Counted from the first letter of the stretch, positions 7,565 to 17,430 are shown. The stretch: DNA of 40,349 nucleotides from Pseudomonadota bacterium (GCA_018242485.1 JAFEBV010000029.1:1-40349), one strand, 5' to 3'. Notes: generated by a model not told the origin, from the letters alone. Numbers and translations are program-made.

Positions 7565-10500
7565 ATGATCGTCCTCGAGGGCCAGTGCGCCCTGTCGCCG
7601 TTCCGCTGCGACCGATTGCAAGCCAGCCTGCGCAGCCATCACGACGGCATCGTCGTCGGCGGCGCGTGGTGGGTGTATTTCATCGACCCGCAAGCCGGCA
7701 CGTCGCCAGACACCACCGCGCTGCTGCGCATCCTCGAAGCGCACGCAGAGCCTGCCACGCGCGCTGATGGCGTGGCCAGCCTGTTCGTCGTACCGCGTCT
7801 GGGCACGCTCTCGCCGTGGGCGAGCAAGGCCACCGAAATCCTGCGCGGGTCCGGCTTGCCGGTGCACCGGGTGGAACGCGGCATGCGCTTGGACGTGCGC
7901 GGCTTGCCGGCGACCGACACGCCCGCATGGCCGACGTTGGCACAGGTGCTGCACGACCCTATGACGCAATCGCTGCTGCACGGCTTGCCGCAGGCGCAGC
8001 AGTTGTTCGCCACGCCCGCGCCCGGCGCACTGGTGCGCGTGCCGGTCGCCGAATTGCCCGCTGCCAATGGTCGCCTTGGCTTGGCGTTGTCGGAGGAGGA
8101 GATCGCCTACCTGCAACGCGCCTTCGGCGAGTTGGGGCGCGATCCGTCGGATGCCGAGTTGATGATGTTCGCGCAGGCCAACTCCGAACACTGCCGGCAC
8201 AAGATCTTCAACGCCGCCTACAGCATCGACGGCCAGCCGCAGGCGCGCTCGCTGTTCGGCATGATCCGCCACACCCACGCGCAATCCCCGCAGCTCACCT
8301 TGTCGGCGTACAAGGACAACGCCGCGGTGATCGCCGGGCATGCCGCCAGCGCGTGGCGGCCGAACGGGCAGGGCGTGTACGCTGCCGCGCCGCTGCGCGC
8401 GGGCGCGTTCTGCATCAAGGTCGAAACCCACAACCACCCGACCGCGATCGCGCCGTTCGCCGGTGCCTCCACCGGCGCGGGCGGAGAGATCCGCGACGAG
8501 GGCGCGACCGGGCGCGGTGGCAAGCCCAAGGCCGGGCTGACCGGTTTCTCGGTCTCGCACCTGCGCATCCCGACTTTGCCACAGCCGTGGGAAGACGTGC
8601 GGCCGCTGAATCCGCGCATGGCCAGCGCCTTCGAGATCATGCGCGACGGCCCGCTGGGCGCGGCGGCGTTCAACAACGAGTTCGGCCGCCCGGCGGTGTG
8701 CGGCTACTTCCGCAGCTTCGAACTCGCTACTGCCGAGTCGGGCCTGCGGCGCGGTTACGACAAGCCGATCATGCTCGCCGGCGGGCTGGGCGCGATCGAG
8801 CCGGCGCTGGTGGAAAAACAATCGCTGCGCGCCGATGATCGGGTGATCGTGCTCGGTGGCCCGGCGATGCTGATTGGGCTGGGCGGCGGCGCGGCGTCCT
8901 CGGTGGCTTCCGGCGACAGCAGCGAGGATCTGGACTTTGCCTCGGTGCAGCGCGACAACCCGGAACTCGAGCGCCGTTGCCAGGAAGTCATCGACCGCTG
9001 CATCGGTCTGGGCGAACATAACCCGATCCGCTGCATCCACGACGTCGGCGCCGGCGGCCTGTCCAACGCCATTCCCGAATTGCTGCACGACTCGCATGTG
9101 GGCGGGGTGATCGACCTGCGCGCCATCCCCAGCGACGATCCCTCGCTGTCGCCGATGCAGATCTGGTGCAACGAGGCGCAGGAACGCTACGTGATCGGCA
9201 TCGCCGCCGCCGACCTGCCGGTGTTCGAAGCGCTGTGCGCGCGCGAACGCTGCCCGTTCGCGGTGGTGGGCACGGCCACGGAAGAACAGACCCTGATCCT
9301 GCGTGACGCATGGATCCGTGAGGACAATGCTCCCGCTTCCGAGTCCCGAGTCCCGAGTCCCGAGTCCCGAATCCCGGCTCGCTTCAACCCATTCCCCATT
9401 CCCCATTCCCAGCTTCCCATCGCCATGCCCATGTCCGTGCTCTTCGGCAACGCCCCGAAGATGCAGCGCGACACTCGCCGCGCCGCGCCGACGCCGTGGC
9501 CGCTGGCGGCGACACTGCCTCTGGAGGACGACCGCGCGGCGCTGGAAGCGGCCGGCCTGCGCGTGCTCGCCCATCCGACGGTGGCGGCGAAAAACTTCCT
9601 CGTCACCATCGGCGATCGCAGCGTCGGCGGCTTGATCGCGCGCGACCAGATGGTCGGGCCGTGGCAACTGCCGATTGCCGATTGCGCGATCGCGCTGGAC
9701 GATTTCGACGGCTACGGCGGGCAGGCGATGGCGCTCGGTGAGCGCAGCCCGCTGGCCCTGCTGGACGCCGCCGCGAGCGCGCGCATGGCGGTGGGCGAGG
9801 CGATCACCAACCTCGCCGCCGCACCGCTGGAGGTGATTTCCGACATCAAGTTGTCGGCCAACTGGATGGCCGCCGCCAGCCACCCCGGCGAGGACGCGGC
9901 GCTGTTCGACGCGGTGCAGGCGGTGGGCATGGAACTGTGCCCGGAGCTGGGCATCTCGATTCCAGTCGGCAAGGATTCGCTGTCGATGCAGGCGCAATGG
10001 CGCGCAGACGACGTGACCCGACGCACGGTGTCGCCGGTGTCGCTGATTGTCTCGGCGTTCGCGCCGGTGACCGACGTGCGCGCGCAATTGCAGCCGTTGC
10101 TGGCGACCGCTGTGGCATCCGAGCTGTGGCTGATTGGGTTGGGCGCCGGGCAGCAGCGCATGGGCGGCTCGATCTTCGCGCAGTGCCACGGCGGCTTCGG
10201 CGGCAGCCCGCCCGACCTCGACGACCCCAGCCTGCTGCGGCGCTTTTTCGATTTGATCCAGCACGCACGTCGTGATGGCCTTTTGCTTGCTTATCACGAC
10301 CGCTCCGACGGCGGCGCGTTCGCCGCGGTGTGCGAGATGGCCTTCGCCGCGCATTGCGGGGCGGATCTGGAACTGGGCGCGGACGATCGCGACGCCGCGC
10401 GCGCCTTGTTCAACGAGGAGCTGGGCGCGATCGTGCAGGTTGCACTGGAACATCGCGCCGCCTTCGTGGAACTCGTCGCGAAGCATGAGTTGAAGCATTG

Positions 10501-11548
10501 CGCATGGCGAATCGGCACGCCGATCGCCGAGCCGCTGATCCGCCTGCGTCGCGGCCACACGCTGCTCGCGCAGTGGGGCTGGCAGGAAGCCTTCGATGCA
10601 TGGTGGTCGGTCACCCACGCGATGGCCGCCCTGCGCGACGATCCGGCCTGCGCCGACGAAGAGCGCGCCGCCCGCCGCGATTTCCACGCGCCGCCGCTGA
10701 CTGCCCACCTCACCTTCGACCCCGCTTCGGCTCCTGCTCTCACGATTCACGATTCACGATTCACCATTCACGCCGGCACCCCGCGCCGTCCACGCATCGC
10801 CATCCTCCGCGAGCAGGGCGTGAACGGCCAGGTCGAGATGGCCGCGGCCTTCCATCGCGCCGGCTTCGAAGCGGTGGACGTGCACATGACCGATCTGATC
10901 GAACGCCGCCACGCGCTGGACGGTTTCCACGGGCTGGCCGCCTGCGGCGGGTTTTCCTACGGCGACGTGCTCGGCGCCGGTCGCGGCTGGGCGACCTCGA
11001 TCCTCGAGCGCGAATGGCTGCGCGATGCCTTCGCGGCCTTCTTCGCGCGCCCGGACACCTTCACCTTCGGGGCCTGCAACGGCTGCCAGATGCTCGCCCA
11101 GCTCAAGGATCTGATCCCCGGCGCGCAGCACTGGCCCAGCTTCCAGCGCAACCGTTCCGAACAGTACGAGGCGCGGCTGGCGCTGCTGGAAGTGCTCGAG
11201 TCGCCGTCGGTGCTGCTGGCCGGCATGACCGGTTCGCGCATCCCGGTGGTGGTCGCCCACGGCGAGGGTCGCGCGGTGTTCGCTGCAGATGCCGACCGTG
11301 CATCGGCGCAAGTGGCGGTGCGTTATGTCGATGCGGTCGGTGCCGTGACCAGCACCTATCCGGCCAACCCCAACGGCTCGCCCGACGCCATCGCCGGCCT
11401 GACCAGCCGCGACGGCCGTGCCACCTTGATGATGCCCCACCCCGAGCGGGTGTTCCGCAGCGTGCAGATGAGCTGGCGGCCGGCCGGCTGGGGCGAGGAT
11501 TCGCCGTGGATGCGCCTGTTCCGCAATGCGCGGGCGTTCGCGGGCTGA
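7565..11548 (+). CDS. purL: Phosphoribosylformylglycinamidine synthase (FGAM synthase), large single-chain form
   Basis: A 1327-residue enzyme (E. coli 1295 aa) for the fourth step of purine synthesis: FGAR, glutamine and ATP give FGAM. The order is N-terminal PurS-like domain, linker, two AIRS-type domains (for example [19 protein letters not shown] and [14 protein letters not shown]), then a class I glutaminase domain with nucleophile C1171 (GACNGCQML) and the His/Glu motif MPHPERVFR. Two repeat-derived stretches interrupt it in frame. Residues 593-615 come from GAGTCCC and CATTCCC heptamers, just before [14 protein letters not shown]. Residues 1059-1070 come from GATTCAC heptamers, just before the glutaminase domain ([14 protein letters not shown]). 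Both lie in inter-domain linkers, so the enzyme is probably active. The gene stands alone, with a terminator after it. Confidence 0.96.
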   Translation: MIVLEGQCALSPFRCDRLQASLRSHHDGIVVGGAWWVYFIDPQAGTSPDTTALLRILEAHAEPATRADGVASLFVVPRLGTLSPWASKATEILRGSGLPVHRVERGMRLDVRGLPATDTPAWPTLAQVLHDPMTQSLLHGLPQAQQLFATPAPGALVRVPVAELPAANGRLGLALSEEEIAYLQRAFGELGRDPSDAELMMFAQANSEHCRHKIFNAAYSIDGQPQARSLFGMIRHTHAQSPQLTLSAYKDNAAVIAGHAASAWRPNGQGVYAAAPLRAGAFCIKVETHNHPTAIAPFAGASTGAGGEIRDEGATGRGGKPKAGLTGFSVSHLRIPTLPQPWEDVRPLNPRMASAFEIMRDGPLGAAAFNNEFGRPAVCGYFRSFELATAESGLRRGYDKPIMLAGGLGAIEPALVEKQSLRADDRVIVLGGPAMLIGLGGGAASSVASGDSSEDLDFASVQRDNPELERRCQEVIDRCIGLGEHNPIRCIHDVGAGGLSNAIPELLHDSHVGGVIDLRAIPSDDPSLSPMQIWCNEAQERYVIGIAAADLPVFEALCARERCPFAVVGTATEEQTLILRDAWIREDNAPASESRVPSPESRIPARFNPFPIPHSQLPIAMPMSVLFGNAPKMQRDTRRAAPTPWPLAATLPLEDDRAALEAAGLRVLAHPTVAAKNFLVTIGDRSVGGLIARDQMVGPWQLPIADCAIALDDFDGYGGQAMALGERSPLALLDAAASARMAVGEAITNLAAAPLEVISDIKLSANWMAAASHPGEDAALFDAVQAVGMELCPELGISIPVGKDSLSMQAQWRADDVTRRTVSPVSLIVSAFAPVTDVRAQLQPLLATAVASELWLIGLGAGQQRMGGSIFAQCHGGFGGSPPDLDDPSLLRRFFDLIQHARRDGLLLAYHDRSDGGAFAAVCEMAFAAHCGADLELGADDRDAARALFNEELGAIVQVALEHRAAFVELVAKHELKHCAWRIGTPIAEPLIRLRRGHTLLAQWGWQEAFDAWWSVTHAMAALRDDPACADEERAARRDFHAPPLTAHLTFDPASAPALTIHDSRFTIHAGTPRRPRIAILREQGVNGQVEMAAAFHRAGFEAVDVHMTDLIERRHALDGFHGLAACGGFSYGDVLGAGRGWATSILEREWLRDAFAAFFARPDTFTFGACNGCQMLAQLKDLIPGAQHWPSFQRNRSEQYEARLALLEVLESPSVLLAGMTGSRIPVVVAHGEGRAVFAADADRASAQVAVRYVDAVGAVTSTYPANPNGSPDAIAGLTSRDGRATLMMPHPERVFRSVQMSWRPAGWGEDSPWMRLFRNARAFAG
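9341..9410. repeat. Heptamer cluster inside purL: GAGTCCC then CATTCCC
   Basis: Four GAGTCCC units and one GAATCCC (9341-9375) are followed, after 14 bases, by three CATTCCC units (9390-9410). They are translated in the purL frame as [12 protein letters not shown] and PFPIPHS. E. coli PurL has only a short linker here. Confidence 0.93.
10740..10772. repeat. Heptamer cluster inside purL: GATTCAC type
   Basis: About 4.7 units (ending in a CATTCAC variant) are translated as [11 protein letters not shown] in the linker before the glutaminase domain. They are in the open orientation relative to the gene; the reverse orientation would have introduced TGA. Confidence 0.93.
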
Positions 11549-11587
11549 GCGGCGCGCCTTGCAGGGCCGGGCTGCCGCGGCCTTTCG

Positions 11588-11618
11588 CTGCCGCCCCGGC
11601 CCGGGCGGCAGAAATTTT
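11588..11618 (+). terminator. Probable intrinsic terminator after purL
   Basis: CTGCCGCCC (11588-11596) pairs with GGGCGGCAG (11603-11611) around a 6-base loop, followed by AAATTTT. It lies 40 bases after the purL stop. Confidence 0.6.
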
Positions 11619-11706
11619 GAGCAAACGCACAAATTCGCCCGATCCTGTGTTAGCTTTCCGTCAAGCTGGTCTTGGTATCGGGTGATATCCGAGGCCGAGG
11701 CGGGGT

Positions 11707-11741
11707 GTCCGCTTTCGTCGATGGCTTGCGTTGACGAAGGG
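11707..11741 (+). other. Stem-loop in the leader upstream of the adhesin gene
   Basis: CTTTCGTC (712-719 of this kilobase block) pairs with GACGAAGG (733-740), about 8 pairs including one G-T, with weak extension on the outside. Nothing else gene-like is visible in the 279 bp between purL and the adhesin gene. No clear promoter could be placed. Confidence 0.35.
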
Positions 11742-11827
11742 ACGGGGCAGGAATTTTCGGGGATGGTGGTTCCGGTATTTCGTTCGCACATCAACCAATG
11801 GCAGCCGATGCGGCTGGGAGAGGACGC

Positions 11828-14800
11828 ATGAAAACGACGCAAAAACGCCTTTTGACTCTGGCCGTGGCGCTGGCGATGGGTACGTTGGGCGGCAACGTAT
11901 GGGCGCAGGAGACCTGCACGGGCCCCACCGGAGAATCGGCGACCAACCCGGGCGATGTCGCTTGCGGCACCAATGCGTCTGCCAGTGGTGGCTATGCCAA
12001 TGCCTTCGGTACGAACGCTACGGCCAACGGTGCCTACAGCGGCGCCTTCGGTTCGTTTGCCAACGCCAACGGCAATTACAGCACGGCGACCGGCGTGCGC
12101 AGCAATGCCAACGGCAGCGGCGCCACGGCAACCGGCGCATACAGTCACGCCTATGGCAACAATGCCACGGCCAATGGTTCTGGCAGTTACGCCAAGGGTA
12201 ATTACACCACCGCTACCGGCAATCGCAGCTACGCCAACGGCAACTACAGCACGGCGACCGGCGTGCGCAGCTCGGCCAACGGCATCGGCGCCACGGCGAC
12301 CGGCGCATACAGCGGCGCGGTCGGTTTCCAGGCGACGGCGACGGGCACGCAGAGTTATGCCAACGGCACGTACGCCACGGCCAACGGCGCAAAATCCACC
12401 GCCACCGGAACGGGTGCCACTGCCAGCGGTTACCACGCGCGGGCCATCGGCAACTATTCCACGTCCAGCGGCATGAACAGCTATGCCTATGGGCAGGGCG
12501 CGACGGCAAACGGCGCGGGCTCATACGCCAAGGGTGCCGGATCGACCGCCGATGGCACCAATGCCCATGCCTATGGCTTCAGCAGCAGTGCGTTTGGCTC
12601 GGGCAGTCAGGCCAACGGGGGAGGCAGCACCGCAGTCGGATCCGGCAGTCGTGCCACAGGCGCCTACGCAACCGCGACCGGATATCGCAGCCTTGCCTAC
12701 GGTAAGGGCGCGACCGCTAGCGGCAGTTATGCCACTGCGCTGGGCTACGGATCGTCGGCGTCGGGATACAAGTCGTTTGCCGCAGGCAGCGGAACGACCG
12801 CGACGGGTTCCTACAGCTACGCCTACGGCACCGCCGCCACCGCGACTGGCGAGCGTAGCCGGGCCAAGGGGCTGGGTGCCACTTCCAACGGTGCCGCGAG
12901 CTACGCCAAAGGCGCGTTCGCCACGGCGTCGGGCGCAGTATCGTATGCCTATGGCAACGGCGCGACGGCGTCGGGAGCTTACAGCCGCGCGCTCGGCGAT
13001 GCTTCCACCGCTTCGGGTTATCACAGCACCGCGAACGGTGTTGGCGCCACGGCAACCGGCGCGGGCAGCTTCGCCTCCGGTTATGTCGCTACCGCCACCG
13101 GTGCCGCCAGTCGCGCCGTCGGCGTAGGCAGCACCGCATCGGGCGGTTTTAGCTATGCCAAGGGCAATTACGCCACGGCCAATGGCTATCACAGCTACGC
13201 TTACGGCAAGGGCGCCACGGCGAACGGCGCAAATAGCTCCGCCAACGGCTATTACGCCACGGCGAGCGGGTTCAAGGCCAATGCTACCGGCCAAGCCGCC
13301 ACGGCAACGGGTGCCGGCAGCATCGCCGTGGGTACCGGCGCGACCGCGACCGGTGCGGGCAGCATTGCGGCAGGCTACTTCTCCACGGCTTCGGGCGCGC
13401 GTTCCTTGGCTTACGGCCCGGGCGCGACAGCGACCGGTGCTTACAGCAAAGCCGTCGGGGCGAATTCCACGGCCGAGGGTTCGCGCAGCTACGCCTATGG
13501 CGCGGGCGCCACGGCGGTTGGCAGCTACGCGGCCGCCAAGGGCACCGGCGCTTCGGCGTTCGGCAGCTACAGCACCGCCTATGGCAACGGCACCACCGCG
13601 ACCGGCAACAAGAGCAGCGCGGCTGGCTACTATGCCACGGCCAACGGTTTCGCCAGCTATGCCAAGGGCACCGGCGCCACCGCCACCGGCGCTTACAGCT
13701 CGGCGGGTTATTTCGGTACCGCCAGCGGTTTCAAGGCCAGCGCCACCGGCTTGGGCGCCACGGCCAACGGCGCCTACAGCAAGGCTTCGGGCGACTACAG
13801 CACCGCCAGCGGCGTGGCCAGTTATGCCGGCGGCAAGGACTCCACCGCGACCGGCGCGTTCAGCACGGCGACCGGCGCTTACAGCACAGCAAACGGTGCC
13901 CACAGCTCGGCCACTGGCGCCTTCAGCAGTGCCAGCGGTTACAAGTCGAATGCCAGCGGCGTAGGGGCTACGGCTACCGGCGCATTGTCCAGCGCCACCG
14001 GCGATCTGAGCACGGCCACCGGCGTGGTGTCCTCGGCTGGCGGCTACGGCAGCACCGCCACCGGCGCGTACAGCAACGCCTACGGCCAGGGCAGTGTCGC
14101 CACCGGCCTCCACAGCACCGCTTCGGGCAAGTACTCCACTGCAACCGGCGCGCACAGCACCGCTTCGGGCAAGTACGCCACCGCGACCGGCGCCAGCAGC
14201 ACGGCTTCCGGCAAGTACAGCACCGCTACGGGCGCACTGAGCAAGGCCACGGGTGACTACAGCACGGCGACGGGTGCCGCCGCCTATGCCAAGGGGTTTG
14301 CTTCGACGGCTACCGGCTTGGATTCCCATGCTTATGGCAATTTGAGCACGGCCACCGGCTCCAAGAGCACGGCATACGGCAATGGGAGTACCGCGACGGG
14401 CGTCTACAGCAAGGCGATGGGCAATTACAGCACCGCCACCGGCACGGACAGCTATGCCAAGGGCGATTTCAGCACCGCGACAGGTGCCGGGAGTTTTGCT
14501 GGCGGAGCCGGTTCCACGGCCGAGGGTGCTCAGTCCAAAGCCTCCATGGATGGATCCACTGCAGTTGGCAGCGTGAGCCATGCTTACGGCTTGGGTTCCA
14601 CCGCGATCGGCAACGGTTCCACCGCTTCCGGCACCTACAGCAGCGCGCTGGGCGTATCCTCCAAGGCCACCGGTTTTGGCGGTGTGGCGGTCGGCGGGCT
14701 GGCTTATTCATCCGGTTATGGTGCGATCGCCGTGGGTGGATTGTCTCAGGCCACGGGCTACAAAGCGTCTGCCGTGGGTGGCAGGTCGGATGCCTCGGGT

Positions 14801-15481
14801 AAGGGAGCGAGCGCGTTTGGCGTCGATTCGTCCGCCACAGGTGCCTACTCCACGGCGCTGGGCACCAATTCTTCGGCCGCTGGCAATTACTCGCTGGCCT
14901 CCGGCGCCGGAGCCTCGGCGTTGGGTGCGAACAGCACGGCGGTCGGCGCGGGCAGCAAGGCGGTCGGCCCCGGCGACAGCGCGTTCGGTTCCGGTGCGGT
15001 GGTCGGTGCGGACAGCAGCACGGCGCTCGGCGCGGGTGCCACGGTGACGGCGGCGGCGACCAACTCGGTGGCGTTGGGCGCCGGTTCGGTGGCCAATCAG
15101 GCGAACACCGTTTCGGTCGGTACGGCCGGCGGTGAACGGCGTATCGTCAACGTGGCCGAAGGCATCAACGGCACCGACGCGGTGAACCTGATGCAGATGC
15201 AGGCCGCCGATCAGGCGACCCTGAACGCGGCCAACATGTACACCGACCGGCGCGTGTCGCGGATGGGCTCGATGCAGACGGCGATGGCCATGATGGCGGC
15301 CAGTGCGGCGGGCATCCAGTCGCCGAACCGCTTGGCCGTGGGCTACGGCCACCAAGGCGGTCAGGATGCGGTGTCGATCGGCTACCAGCGCCTGATCAAG
15401 CCCAATGTCACCTTCACCATCGGCGGCTCGTTCTCCAACGGGGCGAGCACGTGGGGTGGCGGTTTGGGTTGGGGCTGGTAA
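11828..15481 (+). CDS. Trimeric autotransporter adhesin, YadA-like, with about 72 head repeats
   Basis: A 1217-residue type Vc autotransporter. A Sec signal peptide ends near AQ27 (GGNVWAQ/ETC). From about residue 45 to 1057 the protein is a near-unbroken series of 14-residue units of the form SxAxGxxATATGAY, the left-handed beta-roll repeat of YadA-type heads; I counted about 72. One unit (SAGYFGTASGFKA, near 13690-13740) has only 13 residues. A neck-like segment follows (TVSVGTAGGERRIVNVAEG, then DAVNL), then a coiled coil of only about 35 residues, then the membrane anchor (NRLAVGYGHQGGQDAVSIGY to a terminal Trp). The domain order is clear; the bound ligand cannot be read. Trimers should display a long head on a very short stalk. 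The start ATG follows GGGAGAGG. Two hairpins close the unit. It is unrelated by mechanism to the downstream type II operon. Confidence 0.93.
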   Translation: MKTTQKRLLTLAVALAMGTLGGNVWAQETCTGPTGESATNPGDVACGTNASASGGYANAFGTNATANGAYSGAFGSFANANGNYSTATGVRSNANGSGATATGAYSHAYGNNATANGSGSYAKGNYTTATGNRSYANGNYSTATGVRSSANGIGATATGAYSGAVGFQATATGTQSYANGTYATANGAKSTATGTGATASGYHARAIGNYSTSSGMNSYAYGQGATANGAGSYAKGAGSTADGTNAHAYGFSSSAFGSGSQANGGGSTAVGSGSRATGAYATATGYRSLAYGKGATASGSYATALGYGSSASGYKSFAAGSGTTATGSYSYAYGTAATATGERSRAKGLGATSNGAASYAKGAFATASGAVSYAYGNGATASGAYSRALGDASTASGYHSTANGVGATATGAGSFASGYVATATGAASRAVGVGSTASGGFSYAKGNYATANGYHSYAYGKGATANGANSSANGYYATASGFKANATGQAATATGAGSIAVGTGATATGAGSIAAGYFSTASGARSLAYGPGATATGAYSKAVGANSTAEGSRSYAYGAGATAVGSYAAAKGTGASAFGSYSTAYGNGTTATGNKSSAAGYYATANGFASYAKGTGATATGAYSSAGYFGTASGFKASATGLGATANGAYSKASGDYSTASGVASYAGGKDSTATGAFSTATGAYSTANGAHSSATGAFSSASGYKSNASGVGATATGALSSATGDLSTATGVVSSAGGYGSTATGAYSNAYGQGSVATGLHSTASGKYSTATGAHSTASGKYATATGASSTASGKYSTATGALSKATGDYSTATGAAAYAKGFASTATGLDSHAYGNLSTATGSKSTAYGNGSTATGVYSKAMGNYSTATGTDSYAKGDFSTATGAGSFAGGAGSTAEGAQSKASMDGSTAVGSVSHAYGLGSTAIGNGSTASGTYSSALGVSSKATGFGGVAVGGLAYSSGYGAIAVGGLSQATGYKASAVGGRSDASGKGASAFGVDSSATGAYSTALGTNSSAAGNYSLASGAGASALGANSTAVGAGSKAVGPGDSAFGSGAVVGADSSTALGAGATVTAAATNSVALGAGSVANQANTVSVGTAGGERRIVNVAEGINGTDAVNLMQMQAADQATLNAANMYTDRRVSRMGSMQTAMAMMAASAAGIQSPNRLAVGYGHQGGQDAVSIGYQRLIKPNVTFTIGGSFSNGASTWGGGLGWGW

Positions 15482-15495
15482 CGCGGCGACAGCGT

Positions 15496-15528
15496 GGAAG
15501 GGGCCAGCCGCGAGGCAAAGCCCCTTCC
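15496..15528 (+). terminator. First hairpin after the adhesin gene
   Basis: GGAAGGGGC pairs with GCCCCTTCC (9 bp) around a loop of about 15 bases, starting 15 bases after the stop codon. There is no T run, so it may be a stability hairpin that backs up the terminator at 15549. Confidence 0.45.
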
Positions 15529-15548
15529 GCCTGACGGATGGATCACGA

Positions 15549-15574
15549 CGCGGCGCTTCGGCGCCGCGTTTTTT
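15549..15574 (+). terminator. Strong intrinsic terminator after the adhesin gene
   Basis: CGCGGCGC and GCGCCGCG form a perfect 8-bp stem with a TTCG tetraloop, directly followed by six T. It separates the adhesin gene from gspE and argues against any gspE start upstream of it. Confidence 0.93.
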
Positions 15575-15617
15575 ACGTCCGCAAAACGCGCATGCACCGA
15601 CAGGCCGCGCCGACTGC

Positions 15618-15623
15618 TACAGT
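15618..15623 (+). promoter_or_regulatory. Possible -10 element (TACAGT) of the type II secretion operon
   Basis: It lies 32 bases before the GTG chosen for gspE and after the terminator. The -35 region (CACCGA at 17 bp) is poor. Confidence 0.3.
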
Positions 15624-15654
15624 GCGCGCGAACCTTCCCGATCCCGATCCCGAC

Positions 15655-17400
15655 GTGAGCACCGCCACCGACCCGACGACCCAGCACGAGGATCATGCGC
15701 CGCCGGCGACGGAGGACGATGTCGACGAGCGCATCGTCGAGGAACTGCTGCGCCGCGGCCGCCTGAAGGACGCCGATCTCGGCCGCGTGCGTCGCCTGCA
15801 GGAAGAATCCGGCGGCGGCATCGCCGGTCTGCTGGCGCGGCTGGGCATGGTTTCCGAAAAGGATCTGGCCGAGGCCAGTTCGCAGGTGCTCGGCTTGCCG
15901 ATCATGGCTTCGCGCGATTGTCCGGACGCGCCGCCGGCGGTGCAGTTGTCGATCCGCTTCCTCAAACAGCAGCATGTGTGCCCGATTGCCGAGGACGACC
16001 ACAGCCTCGACCTGCTGGTCGCCGACGCGCGCGACCCTTATCCGGCCGAGGCGGTGGCGATGGCGACCGGGCGACAGGTGCGCCTGCGCATCGGCCTGCG
16101 TTCGGAGATCGACGACCTGATCGAGCGCTACTACGGTGCCGGGCGCAGCGCGATGGGCGCGATCGTCGAGGATCTGTCCGAGGAAGGCGGCAGCGGCGAC
16201 GAGGACGACATCGAGCATCTGCGCGATGCCGCATCCGAAGCACCGGTCATTCGTTTGGTCAACTTGATCATCCAGCGTGCGGTGGAAGCGCGCGCCTCGG
16301 ACATCCACATCGAGCCGTTCGAGAACCGGCTGAAGGTACGCTACCGCGTCGATGGCGTGCTGGAGGAAGTGGAATCGCCGCCGGCAAACCTCACCGCGGC
16401 GGTGATCTCGCGCGTGAAGATCCTCGCCAAGCTCAACATCGCCGAGCGCCGCCTGCCGCAGGACGGTCGCATCATGCTGCGCGTGCAGGGCAAAGAGCTC
16501 GACCTGCGCGTGAGCACGGTGCCGACCGCGCACGGCGAATCGGTGGTGATGCGCCTGCTCGACCGCGAATCGGTGGTGCTGGATTTCGAGCGGCTGGGTT
16601 TCACCGAGGAGTTCCTGCCGCAGTTCCGCAAGGTGCTCGAGCTGCCGCACGGCATCCTGCTGGTGACCGGCCCGACGGGTTCGGGCAAGACCACCACGCT
16701 GTACACCGCGCTGTCGCAACTCAACACGCCGGCGGTGAAGATCATCACCGTCGAGGATCCGGTCGAATACCAGATCACCGGAATCAATCAGATTCAGGCC
16801 AAACCCGCCATCGGGCTGGACTTCGCGCAAGCGCTGCGTTCGATCGTCCGCCAGGATCCGGACATCATCATGATCGGCGAAATGCGCGATCTGGAGACCT
16901 GCCGCATCGCCATCCAGTCGGCGCTGACCGGTCATCTCGTGCTGTCCACCCTGCACACCAACAACGCCGCCGGCGGCATCACCCGCATGCTCGACATGGG
17001 GGTGGAGGATTATCTGCTCACCTCCACCGTCAACGGCATCCTCGCCCAGCGCCTCGTGCGCCGGCTCGAACCTTCGCACGCGCAGCCCTACGAGCCGCTG
17101 CCGGAGGTGATCGAGGAGTTCGGCCTGCGCCGCCTGCAGCCGGAAGGCCCGATCTACCTGTGGAAGCCGGTGCCCTCGGCGCTCACCCCGTCGGGCTATC
17201 TCGGGCGCACCACGATCATGGAATTCCTGGTGATGACCGACTCGCTGCGCCGGCTGGTGATGCAGCACGCGGGCATGGGCGAAATCGAGACGGTGGCACG
17301 CAGCGAGGGCATGCGCACGATGTACGAGGATGGGCTGCTGAAGGCGATGCGCGGGCAGACCACGATCGAGGAAGTGCTGCGCGTGTGTACGGACGGTTGA
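15655..17400 (+). CDS. gspE: Type II secretion ATPase GspE (XpsE type)
   Basis: A 581-residue cytoplasmic hexameric ATPase that powers pseudopilus assembly. The N-terminal domain (DERIVEELLRRGRLKDADLG) resembles Xanthomonas XpsE and should dock on GspL. The ATPase core has Walker A GPTGSGKTT (339-347), the Asp box (KIITVEDPVEYQ), Walker B with GEMRD near 408-412, and the His box (STLHTNNAAG). The usual C-terminal CxxC...CxxC zinc motif of GspE is absent: the region after RLVRRLEPSH has no cysteine. I start it at GTG 15655, which follows the terminator and a possible -10. ATG 15592 and GTG 15622 are in frame but add only low-complexity residues. No ribosome binding site is obvious. A 460-bp repeat block separates it from gspF. 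Confidence 0.92.
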   Translation: MSTATDPTTQHEDHAPPATEDDVDERIVEELLRRGRLKDADLGRVRRLQEESGGGIAGLLARLGMVSEKDLAEASSQVLGLPIMASRDCPDAPPAVQLSIRFLKQQHVCPIAEDDHSLDLLVADARDPYPAEAVAMATGRQVRLRIGLRSEIDDLIERYYGAGRSAMGAIVEDLSEEGGSGDEDDIEHLRDAASEAPVIRLVNLIIQRAVEARASDIHIEPFENRLKVRYRVDGVLEEVESPPANLTAAVISRVKILAKLNIAERRLPQDGRIMLRVQGKELDLRVSTVPTAHGESVVMRLLDRESVVLDFERLGFTEEFLPQFRKVLELPHGILLVTGPTGSGKTTTLYTALSQLNTPAVKIITVEDPVEYQITGINQIQAKPAIGLDFAQALRSIVRQDPDIIMIGEMRDLETCRIAIQSALTGHLVLSTLHTNNAAGGITRMLDMGVEDYLLTSTVNGILAQRLVRRLEPSHAQPYEPLPEVIEEFGLRRLQPEGPIYLWKPVPSALTPSGYLGRTTIMEFLVMTDSLRRLVMQHAGMGEIETVARSEGMRTMYEDGLLKAMRGQTTIEEVLRVCTDG

Positions 17401-17430
17401 GATGCTCACGGATCGTGTCCTCAAAGAGCG

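Noticed and set aside
6815..10750. 1311-codon open frame on the minus strand
   Set aside because: It is the antisense of purL; GC-rich codon bias keeps the opposite strand open. The peptide has no family features.
11612..11827. Cyclic-di-GMP riboswitch before the adhesin gene
   Set aside because: GC-rich hairpins and a CAAACGCACAAA string gave a weak resemblance, but the conserved motifs and tetraloop receptor do not line up.
12521..14581. 686-codon open frame opposite the adhesin gene
   Set aside because: It arises because the 42-bp repeat unit has no stop in that frame. A low-complexity Gly/Ala/Arg peptide without homology.
15538..15654. Longer gspE starting upstream (15538 or 15592)
   Set aside because: The first would begin inside or before the terminator at 15549-15574, and neither adds conserved residues.
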